A stretch of DNA of 64,000 bases from Paenibacillus sp. YN15. Lineage in GTDB: Bacteria; Bacillota; Bacilli; Paenibacillales; NBRC-103111. Below are positions 1 through 11,131 of the stretch, one piece after another (position 1 is the first letter of the stretch; each line of letters begins with the position of its first letter). Location: the NCBI RefSeq assembly GCF_003285005.1, contig NZ_QMFA01000014.1, positions 1 to 64,000 of the forward strand, in the 5' to 3' direction. Both the position numbers and the translations under genes were made by a program. A model generated the notes under the pieces. That model was not told the DNA's origin, searched no databases, and saw only the letters and a list, made by a program, of their open reading frames with translations.

Positions 1-50
1 TAGGCACGCCGCCAGCGTTCGTCCTGAGCCAGGATCAAACTCTCCATAAA
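1..50 (-). rRNA. rrs: 16S ribosomal RNA, 5' end only (cut by window start)
   Basis: The reverse complement of these bases is the universal 5' end of bacterial 16S rRNA, containing the primer-27F site (GAGTTTGATCCTGGCTCAG) followed by GACGAACGCTGGCGGCGTG. Only about 50 nt of the gene lie inside the window and the rest continues off the left edge. Transcription runs leftwards from the promoter near 269-297. The strain therefore has an rRNA operon next to the SASP and pdh genes. Confidence 0.97.
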
Positions 51-268
51 AGTGGTCCCGAAAGACCCTTATGCTAGAGCTGACTAAAGCTCATAATCCC
101 AATCTCTTGGGGTCCCCGTAAAGTACTTGACTAGGCTGCGAGAGCTTCGCTTCACTTTATGGGGCCGAAACGTTTGGCTTCATTGTTTTGCTGCTCGTTG
201 TTCAGTTTTCAAGGAGCTAACTATTCGTTATCACCTTACTTCGTCGGCGTTTCAACCGCCGGAATAAC
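51..268 (-). other. rRNA operon leader with boxA-like antitermination sequence
   Basis: This transcribed leader lies between the rrn promoter and mature 16S. On the minus strand it holds GCTCCTTGAAAACTGAAC (206-217 core), which resembles the boxA/leader sequence found before Firmicute 16S genes (NusB/NusE antitermination site). No open reading frame of note is present. Upstream of the promoter, at 351-382, CCGGCTTA and TAAGCCGG form a hairpin of unknown role. Confidence 0.7.
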
Positions 269-297
269 AATATATCATGTTCGACATCTTTCGTCAA
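269..297 (-). promoter_or_regulatory. rRNA operon sigma-A promoter containing a Spo0A-box-like heptamer
   Basis: On the minus strand there is a -35 TTGACG (292-297), a 17-nt spacer and a -10 TATATT (269-274) preceded by TG in the extended -10 position. This is a strong housekeeping promoter shape about 220 nt before 16S. The spacer contains TGTCGAA (280-286), identical to the consensus Spo0A box. Whether Spo0A binds there is inference. Confidence 0.8.
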
Positions 298-562
298 GTA
301 TCTTTTTTTATTGTTATTTTCACCGAAGAAGCGACAAGACATACCTTACCACATCCGGCTTATAAACCGCAACCCCTAAGCCGGAAGTTCCAATTTTCTA
401 AATATTAAGTCCTGGAATTGCCGGGGATTGAGACCTATTGATATCAGGAATGTTCCAAGCCCTGCCTGCCGGTATGATCCGAAGCGGATAAACAAACACT
501 AACGGCAACACCCATCACCCATCATCCCATTCCAGACTTCAATGAAAGCGGGGTAAACTGCC

Positions 563-868
563 ATGGGCAGACGCAAAAACAGACAATACGCATACCCTGT
601 TCCACCAGCGGCCATCGATACCTTCAAGGCCGATGTGATGCAACGGGAGGGGTATAACGTCAATCGGCAGCAGCCGGATCAGGTGAAATTTGAGGTGGCC
701 CAATCCATGGGCATCCCTCTCTCCCAAACCGACAACGGCCAGCTCAGGACAGAGGATGCCGGACGGATCGGGGGCAAAATCGGGGGCGCCATGGTCAAGG
801 AAATGATCCGGATGGCTCAGGAGCATCTGGCCTCCCTGCCCTCCTCAGAGAAGCAAAGAACACCCTAA
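563..868 (+). CDS. small acid-soluble spore protein, alpha/beta type
   Basis: This 101-residue protein has the alpha/beta SASP signature around residues 42-85: VKFEVAQSMGIPL, then GRIGGKIGGAMVKEMI, matching the two conserved helices (EIA..LGI and G..GG..V..MI). Such proteins coat spore DNA and switch it to an A-like form, protecting it from UV and heat. The N-terminal 40 residues (MGRRKNRQY..) and the polar tail make it longer than the usual 60-75 residues. The ATG follows a GCGGGG ribosome-binding site. A possible sigma-G-like promoter (GTATGA at 472-477, CACTAA near 497-502) is weak. A strong hairpin terminator follows at 903-945. Confidence 0.9.
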   Translation: MGRRKNRQYAYPVPPAAIDTFKADVMQREGYNVNRQQPDQVKFEVAQSMGIPLSQTDNGQLRTEDAGRIGGKIGGAMVKEMIRMAQEHLASLPSSEKQRTP

Positions 869-902
869 TGACAAGGCGGCATAAACCGGCAAGGAGACAA
901 AC

Positions 903-945
903 AAGACCTTTCTCCTGATCAAAAAGAGGAGAAAGGTCTTTGTTT
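903..945. terminator. bidirectional intrinsic terminator between SASP gene and pdhD
   Basis: A 14-bp perfect stem (AAGACCTTTCTCCT 903-916, AGGAGAAAGGTCTT 927-940) with a 10-nt loop is followed by TGTTTG on the plus strand and TTGTTTG on the minus strand. It lies between the convergent SASP and pdhD genes and probably serves both. Confidence 0.9.
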
Positions 946-962
946 GTATGAAGGTGTTTGGC

Positions 963-2375
963 TTACTTGTTGATTTGGTGGATAGCTTGCCCCAAGGCAC
1001 CTTCGGCAGCTTCCATAACCATCTCCGCCAGTGTGGGGTGGGCATGGATGGTCAGAGCGATATCCTCCAGCGTAGCCCCCATCTCAATGGCCAGCCCCAT
1101 TTCGGCAATCAAATTGGAGGCTTCCGGACCGACTACCTGGGCGCCCAGCACCAGACCGGTTTTCTTGTCGGCCACCACTTTGACGAAGCCCTCCGCACTG
1201 CCCAGGGACAGGGCCCGGCCGTTGGCGGCATACGGGAATTTGCCGATAGCCGTCTCATAGCCTTCCTTCTTGGCTTCCGTTTCGCTCAAGCCCACGCCGG
1301 CAATTTCCGGATCGGAGAAGACCACGGCAGGCAGCGCCTTATAATCCACCACGCTGGGATGTCCGGCGATGGCCTCCGCGGCTACCTTGCCTTCATAGGA
1401 AGCTTTATGGGCAAGAGCAGCTCCCGCGACAATATCGCCGATGGCATAAATATGGGGGACACTGGTTTGACCTTTTTCATCCACCTCTATATAGCCCCGG
1501 TCGGTAATCTTCATGTTCAGCTGCTCCAGCCCCAGCTCATCCGTATTCGGCCTGCGTCCTACAGTGACCAGCACGTATTCCGCCGTCGCCTGGCGCTCCT
1601 CGCCGCCTACCGCATAAGTAACCGTCACGGCCTTATCCGAAGCTTGGGCGGATTTGGCCATGGCGCCGGTTTCGATCACAGCGCCTGCTTTTTGCAGCTT
1701 TTTGGCCACCAGGGAGGAAAATTCCTTCTCGAAGCCCGGCAGAATGGCATCCGAACCCTCGAGAATGGTCAGCTTGGAGCCGAATTTGGAGAAGGTTTGG
1801 CCCAACTCGATGCCGATATACCCGCCTCCGATGACAATCAGGCTCTCGGGAATATGGTCCAGGCTCAAAGCGGCGGTGGAATCCAGGATTCTGTCTCCGA
1901 AGGGGAAAGTCTTCAGTTCAATAGGCCGGGACCCGGTAGCAATGATGCAATCCACAAAGCGGTAACGGGCGCTGTCATAGCCGCTGATCACCCGCACCTC
2001 ATTGGAGCTGATAAACAGCACCTCGCCGGAGAGAATCTCCACCTTATTGCCCTTCAACAGCCCGCTTACGCCGCCGGTAAGCTTCTTCACAATGCCGCCT
2101 TTCCATTCCTGCACCTTGCCAAAATCCACGGAAACCCCTTCCGCCCGGATGCCCATGGTATCCCCATGCTGAACCGCCTCCAGATGATGGGCCGCGGAAA
2201 TCAGCGCTTTGGAGGGAATACAGCCGCGGTTCAGGCAAACGCCTCCCACCTCGGCTTTATCCACAATCGTCACCTTTCGGCCCAACTGGGCGGCACGGAT
2301 GGCCGCCACATAACCGCCGGGACCGGCGCCGATCACCAATACGTCAATATCTGTAGTAAATTCACCGACAACCAT
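963..2375 (-). CDS. pdhD: dihydrolipoyl dehydrogenase (E3) of the pyruvate dehydrogenase complex
   Basis: This 470-residue E3 subunit reoxidises dihydrolipoamide on E2, using FAD and NAD+. Visible features are the FAD-binding [11 protein letters not shown] near residue 16, the redox-active disulfide motif [15 protein letters not shown], the second dinucleotide motif [10 protein letters not shown], and the C-terminal HAHPTLAE motif with its catalytic His. It is the last gene of pdhABCD, starting 5 nt after pdhC stops with a GGAGGTG ribosome-binding site. A second E3 gene (30272-31693) sits by the branched-chain complex, so the two complexes probably have separate E3 subunits. Confidence 0.95.
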   Translation of the reverse strand: MVVGEFTTDIDVLVIGAGPGGYVAAIRAAQLGRKVTIVDKAEVGGVCLNRGCIPSKALISAAHHLEAVQHGDTMGIRAEGVSVDFGKVQEWKGGIVKKLTGGVSGLLKGNKVEILSGEVLFISSNEVRVISGYDSARYRFVDCIIATGSRPIELKTFPFGDRILDSTAALSLDHIPESLIVIGGGYIGIELGQTFSKFGSKLTILEGSDAILPGFEKEFSSLVAKKLQKAGAVIETGAMAKSAQASDKAVTVTYAVGGEERQATAEYVLVTVGRRPNTDELGLEQLNMKITDRGYIEVDEKGQTSVPHIYAIGDIVAGAALAHKASYEGKVAAEAIAGHPSVVDYKALPAVVFSDPEIAGVGLSETEAKKEGYETAIGKFPYAANGRALSLGSAEGFVKVVADKKTGLVLGAQVVGPEASNLIAEMGLAIEMGATLEDIALTIHAHPTLAEMVMEAAEGALGQAIHQINK

Positions 2376-2380
2376 GAGCC

Positions 2381-3718
2381 TTACACCTCCATAACCAGCA
2401 GCTCCGGATCGGATAACAGCTGCTTGATGAGATTCATTGCGTGCTGCGCGGTAGCCCCGTCGATCAGCCGGTGGTCAAAGCTCAGGGACAAGGCCATTAC
2501 TTGACCGATTGCCAAAGCGCCATCCCGCACCACAGGCTTCTCGGCAATCCGTCCTGTCCCCAGAATGGCAACCTCGGGCCAATTGATGACAGGGGTAAAA
2601 AATTGTCCTCCCGCCGAACCGATATTGGTAATGGAGAAGGTGCTGCCCTTCATTTCGTGGGGGGCAAGCTTGCCGTCTCTGGCTTTGCCGGCCAAGTCGC
2701 TGATTTCCGCGGCAATGGTCCACATGCTCTTCCGGTCCGCGTTGGCGACAACAGGCACAATCAATCCGTTGTCCGTATCCGTGGCAATGCCTACATGGTA
2801 GGCCTTCTTATATACAATCTCGCTCCGCTCGTCGTCGATGGAGGCGTTCAGAGCGGGATACTGCCTCAAAGCCGCTACCACAGCCTTCACTACAAAGGGC
2901 AAATAGGTCAGCTTAACGCCCTTCTTCTCGGCAATCGGCTTCAGCCGCTGGCGGAAGGCCACAAGCTTGGACACGTCCACCTCGTCCATTACAGTTACAT
3001 GGGGAGCGGTGTACACCGACTTGGCCATCGCTTGGGCGATAATCTTGCGGACACCCTTCAAAGGCACCCGCTCCTCCGCCGCGTCTGCCGTTGCCGGGGC
3101 CGTAGAAGCGGTCGCTGCTGCCGTTTGGGCGGCAGGCGCCGCCTCTACAGGAGCGGCTTGCTCTTGGGCGGAAACGGGAGCCGCCGCTTGGACGCCGCCG
3201 GAAGCGGCAGCAGTCACATCCTCCCGGGTGATTCTGCCGTTTTTGCCCGAGCCCTGCAGACGGGCCAGATCCACACCCTGCTCCCGGGCGAACTTGCGCA
3301 CCCCGGGAGTAGCCAGCACCTGGCGCCGGTCCTGCGCCGGAGCCGTTGCCGCCGCAGCGGCGGATGCAGCCGCAGGAGGCACAGCGCCGCCTTGGCCGTC
3401 TGCCGCAGGCACGGGAGCAGCTGCCGGAGGCGCAGGCTCTGCAGCCGCGTCACCCGAAGCAGAAGCCACCGCTTCCCCCTCAACCTCGAATACAGCCACC
3501 ACATCGCCTACATGGGCAACCGTTCCTTCCGCCACCTTAACCTCAACCACCTTCCCCGAAACCGGGGCAGGCACCTCAACTACAGCTTTATCGTTCTGGA
3601 CCTCCATCATTACCTGGTCCTCTTCCAGCTTGTCTCCGGCCTTGATATGCCATTTTACAATTTCACCCTCGTGAAGACCTTCCCCCAACTCCGGGAACCG
3701 GTAATCAAACAGCGCCAT
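2381..3718 (-). CDS. pdhC: dihydrolipoyllysine acetyltransferase (E2) of pyruvate dehydrogenase
   Basis: This 445-residue protein has one N-terminal lipoyl domain (residues 1-75, lipoylated Lys44 in [11 protein letters not shown]). A long Ala/Pro-rich linker, a peripheral-subunit-binding domain ([24 protein letters not shown]) and a second Ala-rich linker follow. The C-terminal catalytic domain ends with the active-site motif [10 protein letters not shown]2 forms the core of the complex and passes acetyl groups to CoA. The chosen ATG at 3718 follows AGGAAGGAGGGCATAACG; a longer reading frame upstream has no recognisable homology. The E2 lysine is the likely target of LipL encoded just upstream of the operon. 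Confidence 0.95.
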   Translation of the reverse strand: MALFDYRFPELGEGLHEGEIVKWHIKAGDKLEEDQVMMEVQNDKAVVEVPAPVSGKVVEVKVAEGTVAHVGDVVAVFEVEGEAVASASGDAAAEPAPPAAAPVPAADGQGGAVPPAAASAAAAATAPAQDRRQVLATPGVRKFAREQGVDLARLQGSGKNGRITREDVTAAASGGVQAAAPVSAQEQAAPVEAAPAAQTAAATASTAPATADAAEERVPLKGVRKIIAQAMAKSVYTAPHVTVMDEVDVSKLVAFRQRLKPIAEKKGVKLTYLPFVVKAVVAALRQYPALNASIDDERSEIVYKKAYHVGIATDTDNGLIVPVVANADRKSMWTIAAEISDLAGKARDGKLAPHEMKGSTFSITNIGSAGGQFFTPVINWPEVAILGTGRIAEKPVVRDGALAIGQVMALSLSFDHRLIDGATAQHAMNLIKQLLSDPELLVMEV

Positions 3719-3734
3719 CGTTATGCCCTCCTTC

Positions 3735-4715
3735 CTAAAAATCGAGAACCGTATTGATGCCCGCCAGCACTCTGGCAGGGTCCGGCAGCCACTTATCCTC
3801 AATCTGGCCAAAAGCGAATACCGTATCCGGAGCGGTTACCCGAATCACCGGAGCCTCCAGGTGAAGAATCGCTTTTTCATTGATCCGGGCAATAATCTCC
3901 GCCGCGGCTCCGGCAGAGCGTTGGGCCTCCTGCACCACCACAACCCGGCCGGTTTTATTGACCGATGCAAGGATCGTATCGGTATCCAAAGGAACCAGCG
4001 AGCGCAAATCGATAACCTCCGCCTTGGCTCCTCTGGTCTTTTCCAATTCCTCCGCCGCCTTCAACGCCGTATGCACCATAGCGCCGTAGGCCAGCACCGT
4101 CACATCGCTGCCTTCCCGGACCACATTGGCTTTGCCGATGGGAACGGTGTATTCCCCTTCGGGAACCTCCGCCCGGAAGCCGCGGTACAGCTTCAAATGC
4201 TCCATGAAAAATACCGGATCATTATCGCGGATGGCGCTGATGAGCAGCCCCTTGGCATCATAAGGATTGGACGGCACAACCACCTTCAAGCCCGGGGTCT
4301 GCATAAACAGCCCCTCCAGACTGTCCGTGTGCAGCTCAGGGGCTTTTACCCCGCCGCCAAAAGGAGTACGGAACACAATCGGCGCCTGATAGCGCCCGCC
4401 GGAGCGGTACCGCAGACGGGCTGCCTGTCCGCTGATGGAGTCCATCACCTCAAATACAAACCCGATAAACTGAATCTCCGCAACCGGCCGGAAGCCCTGG
4501 ACACTAAGCCCTACCGCCAGACCGCCGATGCCCGATTCCGCCAATGGCGTATCGAACACGCGCTCTTCGCCGAATTCCTTCTGCAGCCCCTCCGTCGCCC
4601 GGAAAACGCCGCCTACCCGGCCCACATCCTCGCCAAACACCAGCACATTGGAATCTCGCGCCAATTCAACCCGCATGGCGTCCGTTATCGCTTGAATCAT
4701 TGTCATCTGCGCCAT
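3735..4715 (-). CDS. pdhB: pyruvate dehydrogenase E1 component, beta subunit
   Basis: The 326-residue beta chain of the thiamine-diphosphate-dependent E1 heterotetramer starts [14 protein letters not shown] and contains [15 protein letters not shown] and the [10 protein letters not shown] motif typical of E1-beta/transketolase pyrimidine-binding domains. The C-terminal transketolase-like domain holds [12 protein letters not shown] and [11 protein letters not shown]. The start at 4715 was chosen over a 35-residue upstream extension because homology begins there. It lies between pdhA and pdhC with short gaps, as part of one transcription unit. Confidence 0.94.
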   Translation of the reverse strand: MAQMTMIQAITDAMRVELARDSNVLVFGEDVGRVGGVFRATEGLQKEFGEERVFDTPLAESGIGGLAVGLSVQGFRPVAEIQFIGFVFEVMDSISGQAARLRYRSGGRYQAPIVFRTPFGGGVKAPELHTDSLEGLFMQTPGLKVVVPSNPYDAKGLLISAIRDNDPVFFMEHLKLYRGFRAEVPEGEYTVPIGKANVVREGSDVTVLAYGAMVHTALKAAEELEKTRGAKAEVIDLRSLVPLDTDTILASVNKTGRVVVVQEAQRSAGAAAEIIARINEKAILHLEAPVIRVTAPDTVFAFGQIEDKWLPDPARVLAGINTVLDF

Positions 4716-4761
4716 ATTGTTTCTCCCATCCTTTCCCTTCCCGCCGATTAGTCGGTCTGTA

Positions 4762-5901
<1,140 letters not shown>

Positions 5902-5932
5902 TCATTCTAAGCCATCCCGGGCGGAAAAACGA

Positions 5933-5957
5933 ATTTTTCGAGGTTTTAATCGAAAAA
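5933..5957 (-). terminator. possible weak terminator after lipL
   Basis: An 8-bp AT-rich stem (TTTTTCGA / TCGAAAAA) follows the lipL stop in the transcribed direction, with further Ts downstream. The stem is GC-poor, so termination may be partial and lipL transcription could read into pdhA. Confidence 0.35.
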
Positions 5958-5981
5958 AGACAAAAATATATAACTTTTTAA

Positions 5982-6785
5982 TCAATCATGGTCGTATCTT
6001 CGTTTCAATTCATTTCTCATGCTTAATATTTCTGAAAATTCAATCCCGGAAAAAGCGGCAGCCTCCGTCTTTCCAGTATCTCCCCGGCCATCCAGAAGCT
6101 CCCGCAGACTCCCCAAAAAGGCCTCTGCGGAGGGCACTCCCGCCAGCTCCTGGAGACTGGCCATACTGGCCGGCACTACCATGGGATCATCGGCGTGGGA
6201 AACACCCCCGGTGGCTTCCCTGTAAAACCGCTGCGCCACCTGGCCTCTCTCCTCCCCGCTGCCCTCCACGATAACAAAAGCGGAGACGACGCAGGCCCGC
6301 AGTTGACGCCGTTGGGCGATGCCGCAGAATTTGCGTCCGGACAAGGCCAAATCGTATTCGCCGGGGCAGAAGGAGCCGCGGATTTCTCCCCAACGGACCT
6401 CCTTGCTCCACGGCTTAACCGCATCGGCAATCAGATTGGCCATGAGACGAAACTCCCGGTGAAAATCCATCCGCGTCCCTTGCTCATACGGCAGGATCAG
6501 GGAGAGGTTCACCACTCCCGAATCCAGCGGCACCGCAGCCCCTCCGGAATTCCGCACCCCAACGGAGAAGCCGTCGCCGCGAAGCTTCTCCATGGCTGTT
6601 CCGGCATAAGGCAGCCGCCGGTCCCGCAAACCCAGCACTATCGCTCTGGGATGACGCCATATCCGCGCCAGAGCGGGAAATTCCCCCTTCCCCGTCTTGC
6701 GGCAGGCCACCTCATCCCAGGCAAACGCATCTGTCACATCCGCCGACAGCTCTGCCAGCGGCTCTTCAATCAGAACTTTTCTCAT
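5982..6785 (-). CDS. lipL: octanoyl-[GcvH]:protein N-octanoyltransferase (lipoyl relay enzyme)
   Basis: This 267-residue member of the biotin/lipoate A/B ligase fold is a probable LipL, which moves octanoyl or lipoyl groups from GcvH to E2 subunits. The assignment rests on [20 protein letters not shown] (residues 77-96) and on [24 protein letters not shown], which places the catalytic Cys (Cys140) before PGEYDL as in LipL/LipM-type enzymes and unlike LplA ligases. It overlaps the pdp stop by ATGA, implying translational coupling. Its position directly upstream of pdhABCD fits a role in modifying that E2. The alternative is LipM (octanoyl-ACP:GcvH transferase). Confidence 0.85.
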   Translation of the reverse strand: MRKVLIEEPLAELSADVTDAFAWDEVACRKTGKGEFPALARIWRHPRAIVLGLRDRRLPYAGTAMEKLRGDGFSVGVRNSGGAAVPLDSGVVNLSLILPYEQGTRMDFHREFRLMANLIADAVKPWSKEVRWGEIRGSFCPGEYDLALSGRKFCGIAQRRQLRACVVSAFVIVEGSGEERGQVAQRFYREATGGVSHADDPMVVPASMASLQELAGVPSAEAFLGSLRELLDGRGDTGKTEAAAFSGIEFSEILSMRNELKRRYDHD

Positions 6786-8116
6786 GGATAGCTTACCCCA
6801 TTTTTGCTTACCACAGCATAAACCAGTTTCCGGTGCCCGGGTGCCTCGTCCTGAAGCCTGTAGGCCTCCTGAACCCGTCCGGCGATGCGTTCCAGCTCCC
6901 CTTGAGCCTGCCCTTCTTTGGCATACAGCACCGCCAACCCGTCACCCTCTTGAACAGCATCCCCCGTTTTGCGCAAAAGCTGCACCCCAACAGACAAATC
7001 AATAAGAGATTCCTTGGTCTCCCGTCCCGCCCCCAGCTCCATGGCAGCCAATCCGATTTCCTCCGCGGTGATATGACCCACGTAACCGGCCCGCGGCGCA
7101 GAAACCGTCAATTGCCGTCCGGATACCCGAAGAAGCGCAGGATCATCCCCAACTGCCGGGTCTCCCCCTTGGGCTGCAACAAATTCCTTGAATTTGGCAA
7201 GCGCCTCCCCGGAGGCCAGCTTATTCCGCAGAATGTCCTTGGCGGCCTCCGCATTGTCGGCTTTGCCGCCCAGCACCAGCATGTGGGACCCCAGGGTCAG
7301 GCAGGTTTCAACCAAATCCGCCGGTCCCCTGCCCTGCAAGGTTTCCACCGCCAGCCGCACCTCCAGGGCATTCCCCACAGCCGTCCCCAACGGCTCCTCC
7401 ATATCCGTAATCACCGCTACCGTTTCCCGTCCCGTTTCTGTGCCGATGCTGACCATAGCCTCCGCCAGACGGATGGAATCCTCCAAGGTTTTCATAAAAG
7501 CGCCGCTGCCGGTTTTTACATCCAGCACAATGGCATCTGCTCCGGCGGCAATTTTTTTGCTCATAATGGAGCTGGCAATCAAGGGAATGGAGTTCACCGT
7601 TCCCGTCACATCCCGCAGGCTGTACAGCTTCTTGTCCGCAGGGGTAATATTGCCGGACTGGCCGATCACCGCCACCCCGTGGGTGTTCACCTGCCTGATG
7701 AAAGCCTCCGGCGGCATTTCCGTGGAAAAACCGGGTATGGACTCCAGCTTGTCAATTGTGCCCCCGGTATGGCCCAAGCCCCGCCCGGACATTTTGGCCA
7801 CCGGCACTCCTGCCGATGCGGCCAGAGGAGCCAGCACCAAGGTGACCGTATCCCCTACGCCCCCGGTGGAATGTTTGTCCGTTTTGATCCCGTGGATGGG
7901 ACTTAAATCCAGCATATCGCCGGAGGCGGCCATAGCCAGCGTCAGGTCCGCCGTTTCCCGCGGGCTCATGCCCTGAAAAAACACGGCCATAGCCCATGCA
8001 GCCATCTGGTAATCGGGGATTTCACTTTTGGTGTAGCCGCCAATCAGAAATTCGATTTCTTCCCGGGTCAGCTCGCGGCCATCCCTTTTTTTCTGAATGA
8101 TATCCACAGTACGCAT
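6782..8116 (-). CDS. pdp: pyrimidine-nucleoside phosphorylase
   Basis: This 444-residue enzyme of the thymidine/pyrimidine nucleoside phosphorylase family cleaves uridine, thymidine or deoxyuridine with phosphate. Evidence is the N-terminal [13 protein letters not shown] and the family signature [18 protein letters not shown] near residue 110, with [10 protein letters not shown] and KTGSGAFM phosphate/nucleoside-binding motifs. The start at 8116 is preceded by GGGAGGGG. It is separated from the upstream purine nucleoside phosphorylase gene by a hairpin (8147-8191) and overlaps lipL by 4 nt. Confidence 0.93.
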   Translation of the reverse strand: MRTVDIIQKKRDGRELTREEIEFLIGGYTKSEIPDYQMAAWAMAVFFQGMSPRETADLTLAMAASGDMLDLSPIHGIKTDKHSTGGVGDTVTLVLAPLAASAGVPVAKMSGRGLGHTGGTIDKLESIPGFSTEMPPEAFIRQVNTHGVAVIGQSGNITPADKKLYSLRDVTGTVNSIPLIASSIMSKKIAAGADAIVLDVKTGSGAFMKTLEDSIRLAEAMVSIGTETGRETVAVITDMEEPLGTAVGNALEVRLAVETLQGRGPADLVETCLTLGSHMLVLGGKADNAEAAKDILRNKLASGEALAKFKEFVAAQGGDPAVGDDPALLRVSGRQLTVSAPRAGYVGHITAEEIGLAAMELGAGRETKESLIDLSVGVQLLRKTGDAVQEGDGLAVLYAKEGQAQGELERIAGRVQEAYRLQDEAPGHRKLVYAVVSKNGVSYP

Positions 8117-8146
8117 GAACAGCGCCCCTCCCATAAAAAGTGAAAG

Positions 8147-8191
8147 AAAGACTACTCTTCCCGATGATCATTCCGGTGCCGAGTAGTCTTT
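8147..8191 (-). terminator. hairpin between purine nucleoside phosphorylase gene and pdp
   Basis: An 11-bp perfect stem (AAAGACTACTC / GAGTAGTCTTT) sits in the 99-nt gap. On the minus strand it is followed by CTTTCACTTTTTA, an interrupted T-rich stretch. It could be a partial terminator or an mRNA-processing/stability hairpin separating pdp expression from the deoB-pupG part. Confidence 0.6.
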
Positions 8192-8215
8192 TCAATGAAT
8201 TTGTAAACGTAACCC

Positions 8216-9079
8216 TTATTCCCCTACCTGCCGCACAAACGCCTTCACCAGCGCCTGGAACTTGGGTTTGGTGCGGTTGGCCACTTCCATCACCTGCTCA
8301 TGGGTCAAAGGCTCCAGCTCCTCGCCGATGGCCATGTCGGTAATGCAGGAGATGCCCAGCACCTTCAAGCCCGCATGGCTGGCGGCGATAACCTCGCCTA
8401 CAGTGGACATGCCTACCGCGTCTCCGCCTACCCGGGCCAGCATCATCAATTCAGCCGGCGTCATGTAAGCCGGGCCGCTGATGCCGCAATAGACTCCCTC
8501 CTGGAGCACCAGGGGCTGTCCGGAATCATCCCGCACCTCTGCCGCCAGCTTTTTGGCCAGGGCGCGGTACTCCCGGTTGTACGCCTGGGACATATCGGGG
8601 AAGCGCACGCCCAGCTCGGGATCGTTCGGCCCGATGAGGGGATTGGCTCCCGTCATATTGATATGGTCGGAGATCAGCATCAGATCCCCGGCGCGGAAAT
8701 TCCGGTTCATCCCCCCGGCGGCATTGGTAATTACCAGAGACTGTACGCCCAGCTCCCGCATGACATACACGGGGAATACAACCTTCTTCATGCTGTAGCC
8801 TTCATAGAAGTGGAACCGGCCCTGCATGGCAATGACGGTGCGCCCCTCCAGCTCGCCGACCACAAATCTGCCGGCATGTCCTTCCACCGTGGATACGGGG
8901 AAATGGGGAACCTCGCTGTAATCGATTATCACCGGATTTTGGATCTGTTCGGCCAAGTCTCCCAAACCTGAACCCAGAATCAGGCCGATGACGGGCAGGG
9001 CCTTGCCCAGCTTGCCGCGGATGGCCTCGCAGGCCTCCCGGACTTGAGCAAAAGTACCAACATTTGCGGATATGGACAC
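8216..9079 (-). CDS. purine nucleoside phosphorylase (copy 1)
   Basis: This 287-residue trimeric-type (PNP/MTAP family) phosphorylase has LGSGLGDLAEQI, the VEGHAGRFVVG loop, MQGRFHFYEGYSM, TNAAGGMN and the C-terminal DAVGMSTVGEVIAA with GISCITDMA. It splits inosine/guanosine or their deoxy forms into base and (deoxy)ribose-1-phosphate. The GTG start at 9079 has GGGAGG seven nt upstream. A paralogue lies 21 nt upstream (9101-9928). The substrate split between the two copies cannot be read from sequence. Confidence 0.93.
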   Translation of the reverse strand: MSISANVGTFAQVREACEAIRGKLGKALPVIGLILGSGLGDLAEQIQNPVIIDYSEVPHFPVSTVEGHAGRFVVGELEGRTVIAMQGRFHFYEGYSMKKVVFPVYVMRELGVQSLVITNAAGGMNRNFRAGDLMLISDHINMTGANPLIGPNDPELGVRFPDMSQAYNREYRALAKKLAAEVRDDSGQPLVLQEGVYCGISGPAYMTPAELMMLARVGGDAVGMSTVGEVIAASHAGLKVLGISCITDMAIGEELEPLTHEQVMEVANRTKPKFQALVKAFVRQVGE

Positions 9080-9100
9080 GTGATAACCTCCCGGATCTCT

Positions 9101-9928
9101 TTACATTTGAGGAATAAGCCGGATGACGAACTTCAGGAACTGCTGCTTGACCCGGTCTGTGGTCTCCATGACCTCCTCATGGGACAAAGGCTGATCGAGA
9201 ATCCCCGCCGCCATGTTGCTGATGCAGGAAATACCCAGCACCTCAATGCCCGAATGGCGGGCAATGATCACCTCGGAGACAGTGGACATGCCAACGGCGT
9301 CGGCGCCCAATACCCGCAGCATGCGGATTTCCGCCGGGGTTTCATAGGACGGGCCCAAGAGGCCCGCATAAACGCCCTCCTGCAGCTTCAGTCCTTGGGA
9401 AGCGGCGATTTCCTTGGCGACGGCGCGCAGCCGTTTGCTGTACGCCTCCGACATATCCGGGAAGCGCACGCCCAGCTCCTTGTGGTTCGGCCCGATCAGC
9501 GGGTTATTCCCGGTCATATTCAGATGGTCGGCGATAAGCATCAGATCCCCCGGCTCATAGGAGGTGTTCACGCCCCCCGCCGCATTGGTGACCAGAAGGC
9601 CGCCGATGCCCAATGCCTTCATCACCCGGATGGGGAAGGTTACCGTCTCCCCCTGATACCCCTCATACATGTGGAAGCGGCCTTTCATCAAAAGCACCGG
9701 ACGGCCGCCGATTTTGCCAAGCAGCAGCTCTCCCGCATGTCCCTCCACAGTGGAAACCGGAAAATGGGGGATGTCGCTGTAATCCACTATAACGGCTTCC
9801 TCCATGGAATCGGCCAATACGCCCAGCCCGGAGCCCAGAATCAGTCCGATTTCCGGACGGATGGGCGAGCGGGAGGCGATATAGCTTGCCGCCTCTTCAA
9901 TGCGCTCCAATACATGCTTCTCTGCCAT
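9101..9928 (-). CDS. pupG: purine nucleoside phosphorylase (copy 2)
   Basis: The 275-residue paralogue of the preceding enzyme has the same motifs: LGSGLGVLADSM, VEGHAGELLLG, MKGRFHMYEGYQ, TNAAGGVN and DAVGMSTVSEVIIA. Its position right after deoB matches drm-pupG in B. subtilis, so I give it that symbol. Copy 1 probably arose by tandem duplication followed by divergence. The ATG follows CAGGGAGGTACATAG. The deoB-pupG-PNP-pdp order makes a complete route from nucleosides to pentose-5-phosphates. Confidence 0.93.
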   Translation of the reverse strand: MAEKHVLERIEEAASYIASRSPIRPEIGLILGSGLGVLADSMEEAVIVDYSDIPHFPVSTVEGHAGELLLGKIGGRPVLLMKGRFHMYEGYQGETVTFPIRVMKALGIGGLLVTNAAGGVNTSYEPGDLMLIADHLNMTGNNPLIGPNHKELGVRFPDMSEAYSKRLRAVAKEIAASQGLKLQEGVYAGLLGPSYETPAEIRMLRVLGADAVGMSTVSEVIIARHSGIEVLGISCISNMAAGILDQPLSHEEVMETTDRVKQQFLKFVIRLIPQM

Positions 9929-9955
9929 CTATGTACCTCCCTGAATGATATTGCT

Positions 9956-11131
9956 CTATATCAGCTTGTCCAAAAAGCTGGTTCCCTGCTCCATGGCAGG
10001 CAGGCCGAAATTATCCGCCACCAGCGCTCCCAGATCGGCGAAGGTTTCGCGGATTCCCGTGCTGCCGGGCTGGGTCAAGGCCGGGTTGTACAGCAGAATC
10101 GGCACGTATTCGCGGGTATGGTCGGTGCCCGCATGGATGGGGTCATTGCCATGATCGGCTGTCAGAATCAGCAAATCCTCCTGGCCGATCTGCGCCATAA
10201 TCTCCGGCAGGCGGGCATCAAACTCCATCAGCGCCCCGGCATATCCCTCCACATCCCGGCGGTGGCCGAACAGGGAGTCAAAGTCCACCAGGTTGGTAAA
10301 CACCATGCCGCGGAAATCGCTTTTCAGCACCTCAATGGTCCGGTCGATGCCGTCCTCGTTGCTCTTGGTGGGATAGGAGCGGGTTACACCCTCCCCGGAA
10401 TAAATATCATTGATCTTGCCCACGGCGATGCAGTCCAGTCCGGCGTCCGCCAGCCGGTTCATCACGGTGGGGGCAGGCGGCTTGACGGCGTAGTCATGCC
10501 GGTTGGGGGTCCGCTTGAAGGCTCCCGGCTGCCCCACAAATGGGCGGGCAATGACGCGGCCCACGGCAAATTCGGGACGCAGGGTCAGCTCCCGGGCGAT
10601 TTTGCAGGCCTGGTAAAGCTCCTCCAGGGGAATGATCTCCTCATGGGCGGCAATCTGGAACACGCTGTCCGCCGAGGTGTAGACAATCCAGGAGCCGGTC
10701 TTCATCTGCTCCTCGCCCAGCTCGTCCAGAATTTCCGTGCCGGAGGCCGGTTTGTTGCCGAGAATGCCGCGGCCTGTACGTTGGCTGAATTCCTGAAGCA
10801 ATTCCGGCGGAAAACCCTCCGGATACGTATTGAAAGGAGTAGTGATGCGGAGGCCCATAATTTCCCAATGGCCGGTCATCGTATCCTTGCCTACGGATTG
10901 CTCCGCCATTTTGCCGTAATAGGCCTTGGGCTTGTCCGCTGGCGGGACGGTGCGGAGGGGGGCAATATTGCCCAGCCCCAGCTCCTGCAGATGCGGCACC
11001 CGGAAGCTCTTGGCGCGCTCCGCGATGTGGCCCAGAGTATGGGCGCCTGCATCGCCAAAGGACGGGGCATCCGGCAGCTCGCCGATGCCGACGCTGTCCA
11101 GTACGATCAGTGCTATGCGTTTGAATGTCAT
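9956..11131 (-). CDS. deoB: phosphopentomutase
   Basis: This 391-residue alkaline-phosphatase-superfamily enzyme converts (deoxy)ribose-1-phosphate to the 5-phosphate. Metal ligands and active site are visible: the N-terminal [13 protein letters not shown], the catalytic threonine region KDTMTGHWE, and the C-terminal LTADHGNDP and TDHTREYVP. The ATG overlaps the xerD stop by ATGA (11128-11131), as expected for coupled genes. In B. subtilis the same gene is called drm and sits between ripX/xerD and pupG. Confidence 0.95.
   Translation of the reverse strand: MTFKRIALIVLDSVGIGELPDAPSFGDAGAHTLGHIAERAKSFRVPHLQELGLGNIAPLRTVPPADKPKAYYGKMAEQSVGKDTMTGHWEIMGLRITTPFNTYPEGFPPELLQEFSQRTGRGILGNKPASGTEILDELGEEQMKTGSWIVYTSADSVFQIAAHEEIIPLEELYQACKIARELTLRPEFAVGRVIARPFVGQPGAFKRTPNRHDYAVKPPAPTVMNRLADAGLDCIAVGKINDIYSGEGVTRSYPTKSNEDGIDRTIEVLKSDFRGMVFTNLVDFDSLFGHRRDVEGYAGALMEFDARLPEIMAQIGQEDLLILTADHGNDPIHAGTDHTREYVPILLYNPALTQPGSTGIRETFADLGALVADNFGLPAMEQGTSFLDKLI

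Noticed and set aside
159-365. 68-residue reading frame in the rRNA leader region
   Set aside because: It lies opposite the rRNA leader and promoter, has no ribosome-binding site and no recognisable sequence.
948-2504. 518-residue plus-strand reading frame opposite pdhD
   Set aside because: It is the mirror of the real pdhD gene in a GC-rich sequence; low-complexity composition and no domain. The same applies to other long antisense frames (for example 9044-11191, 2441-3757 and 20199-21377).
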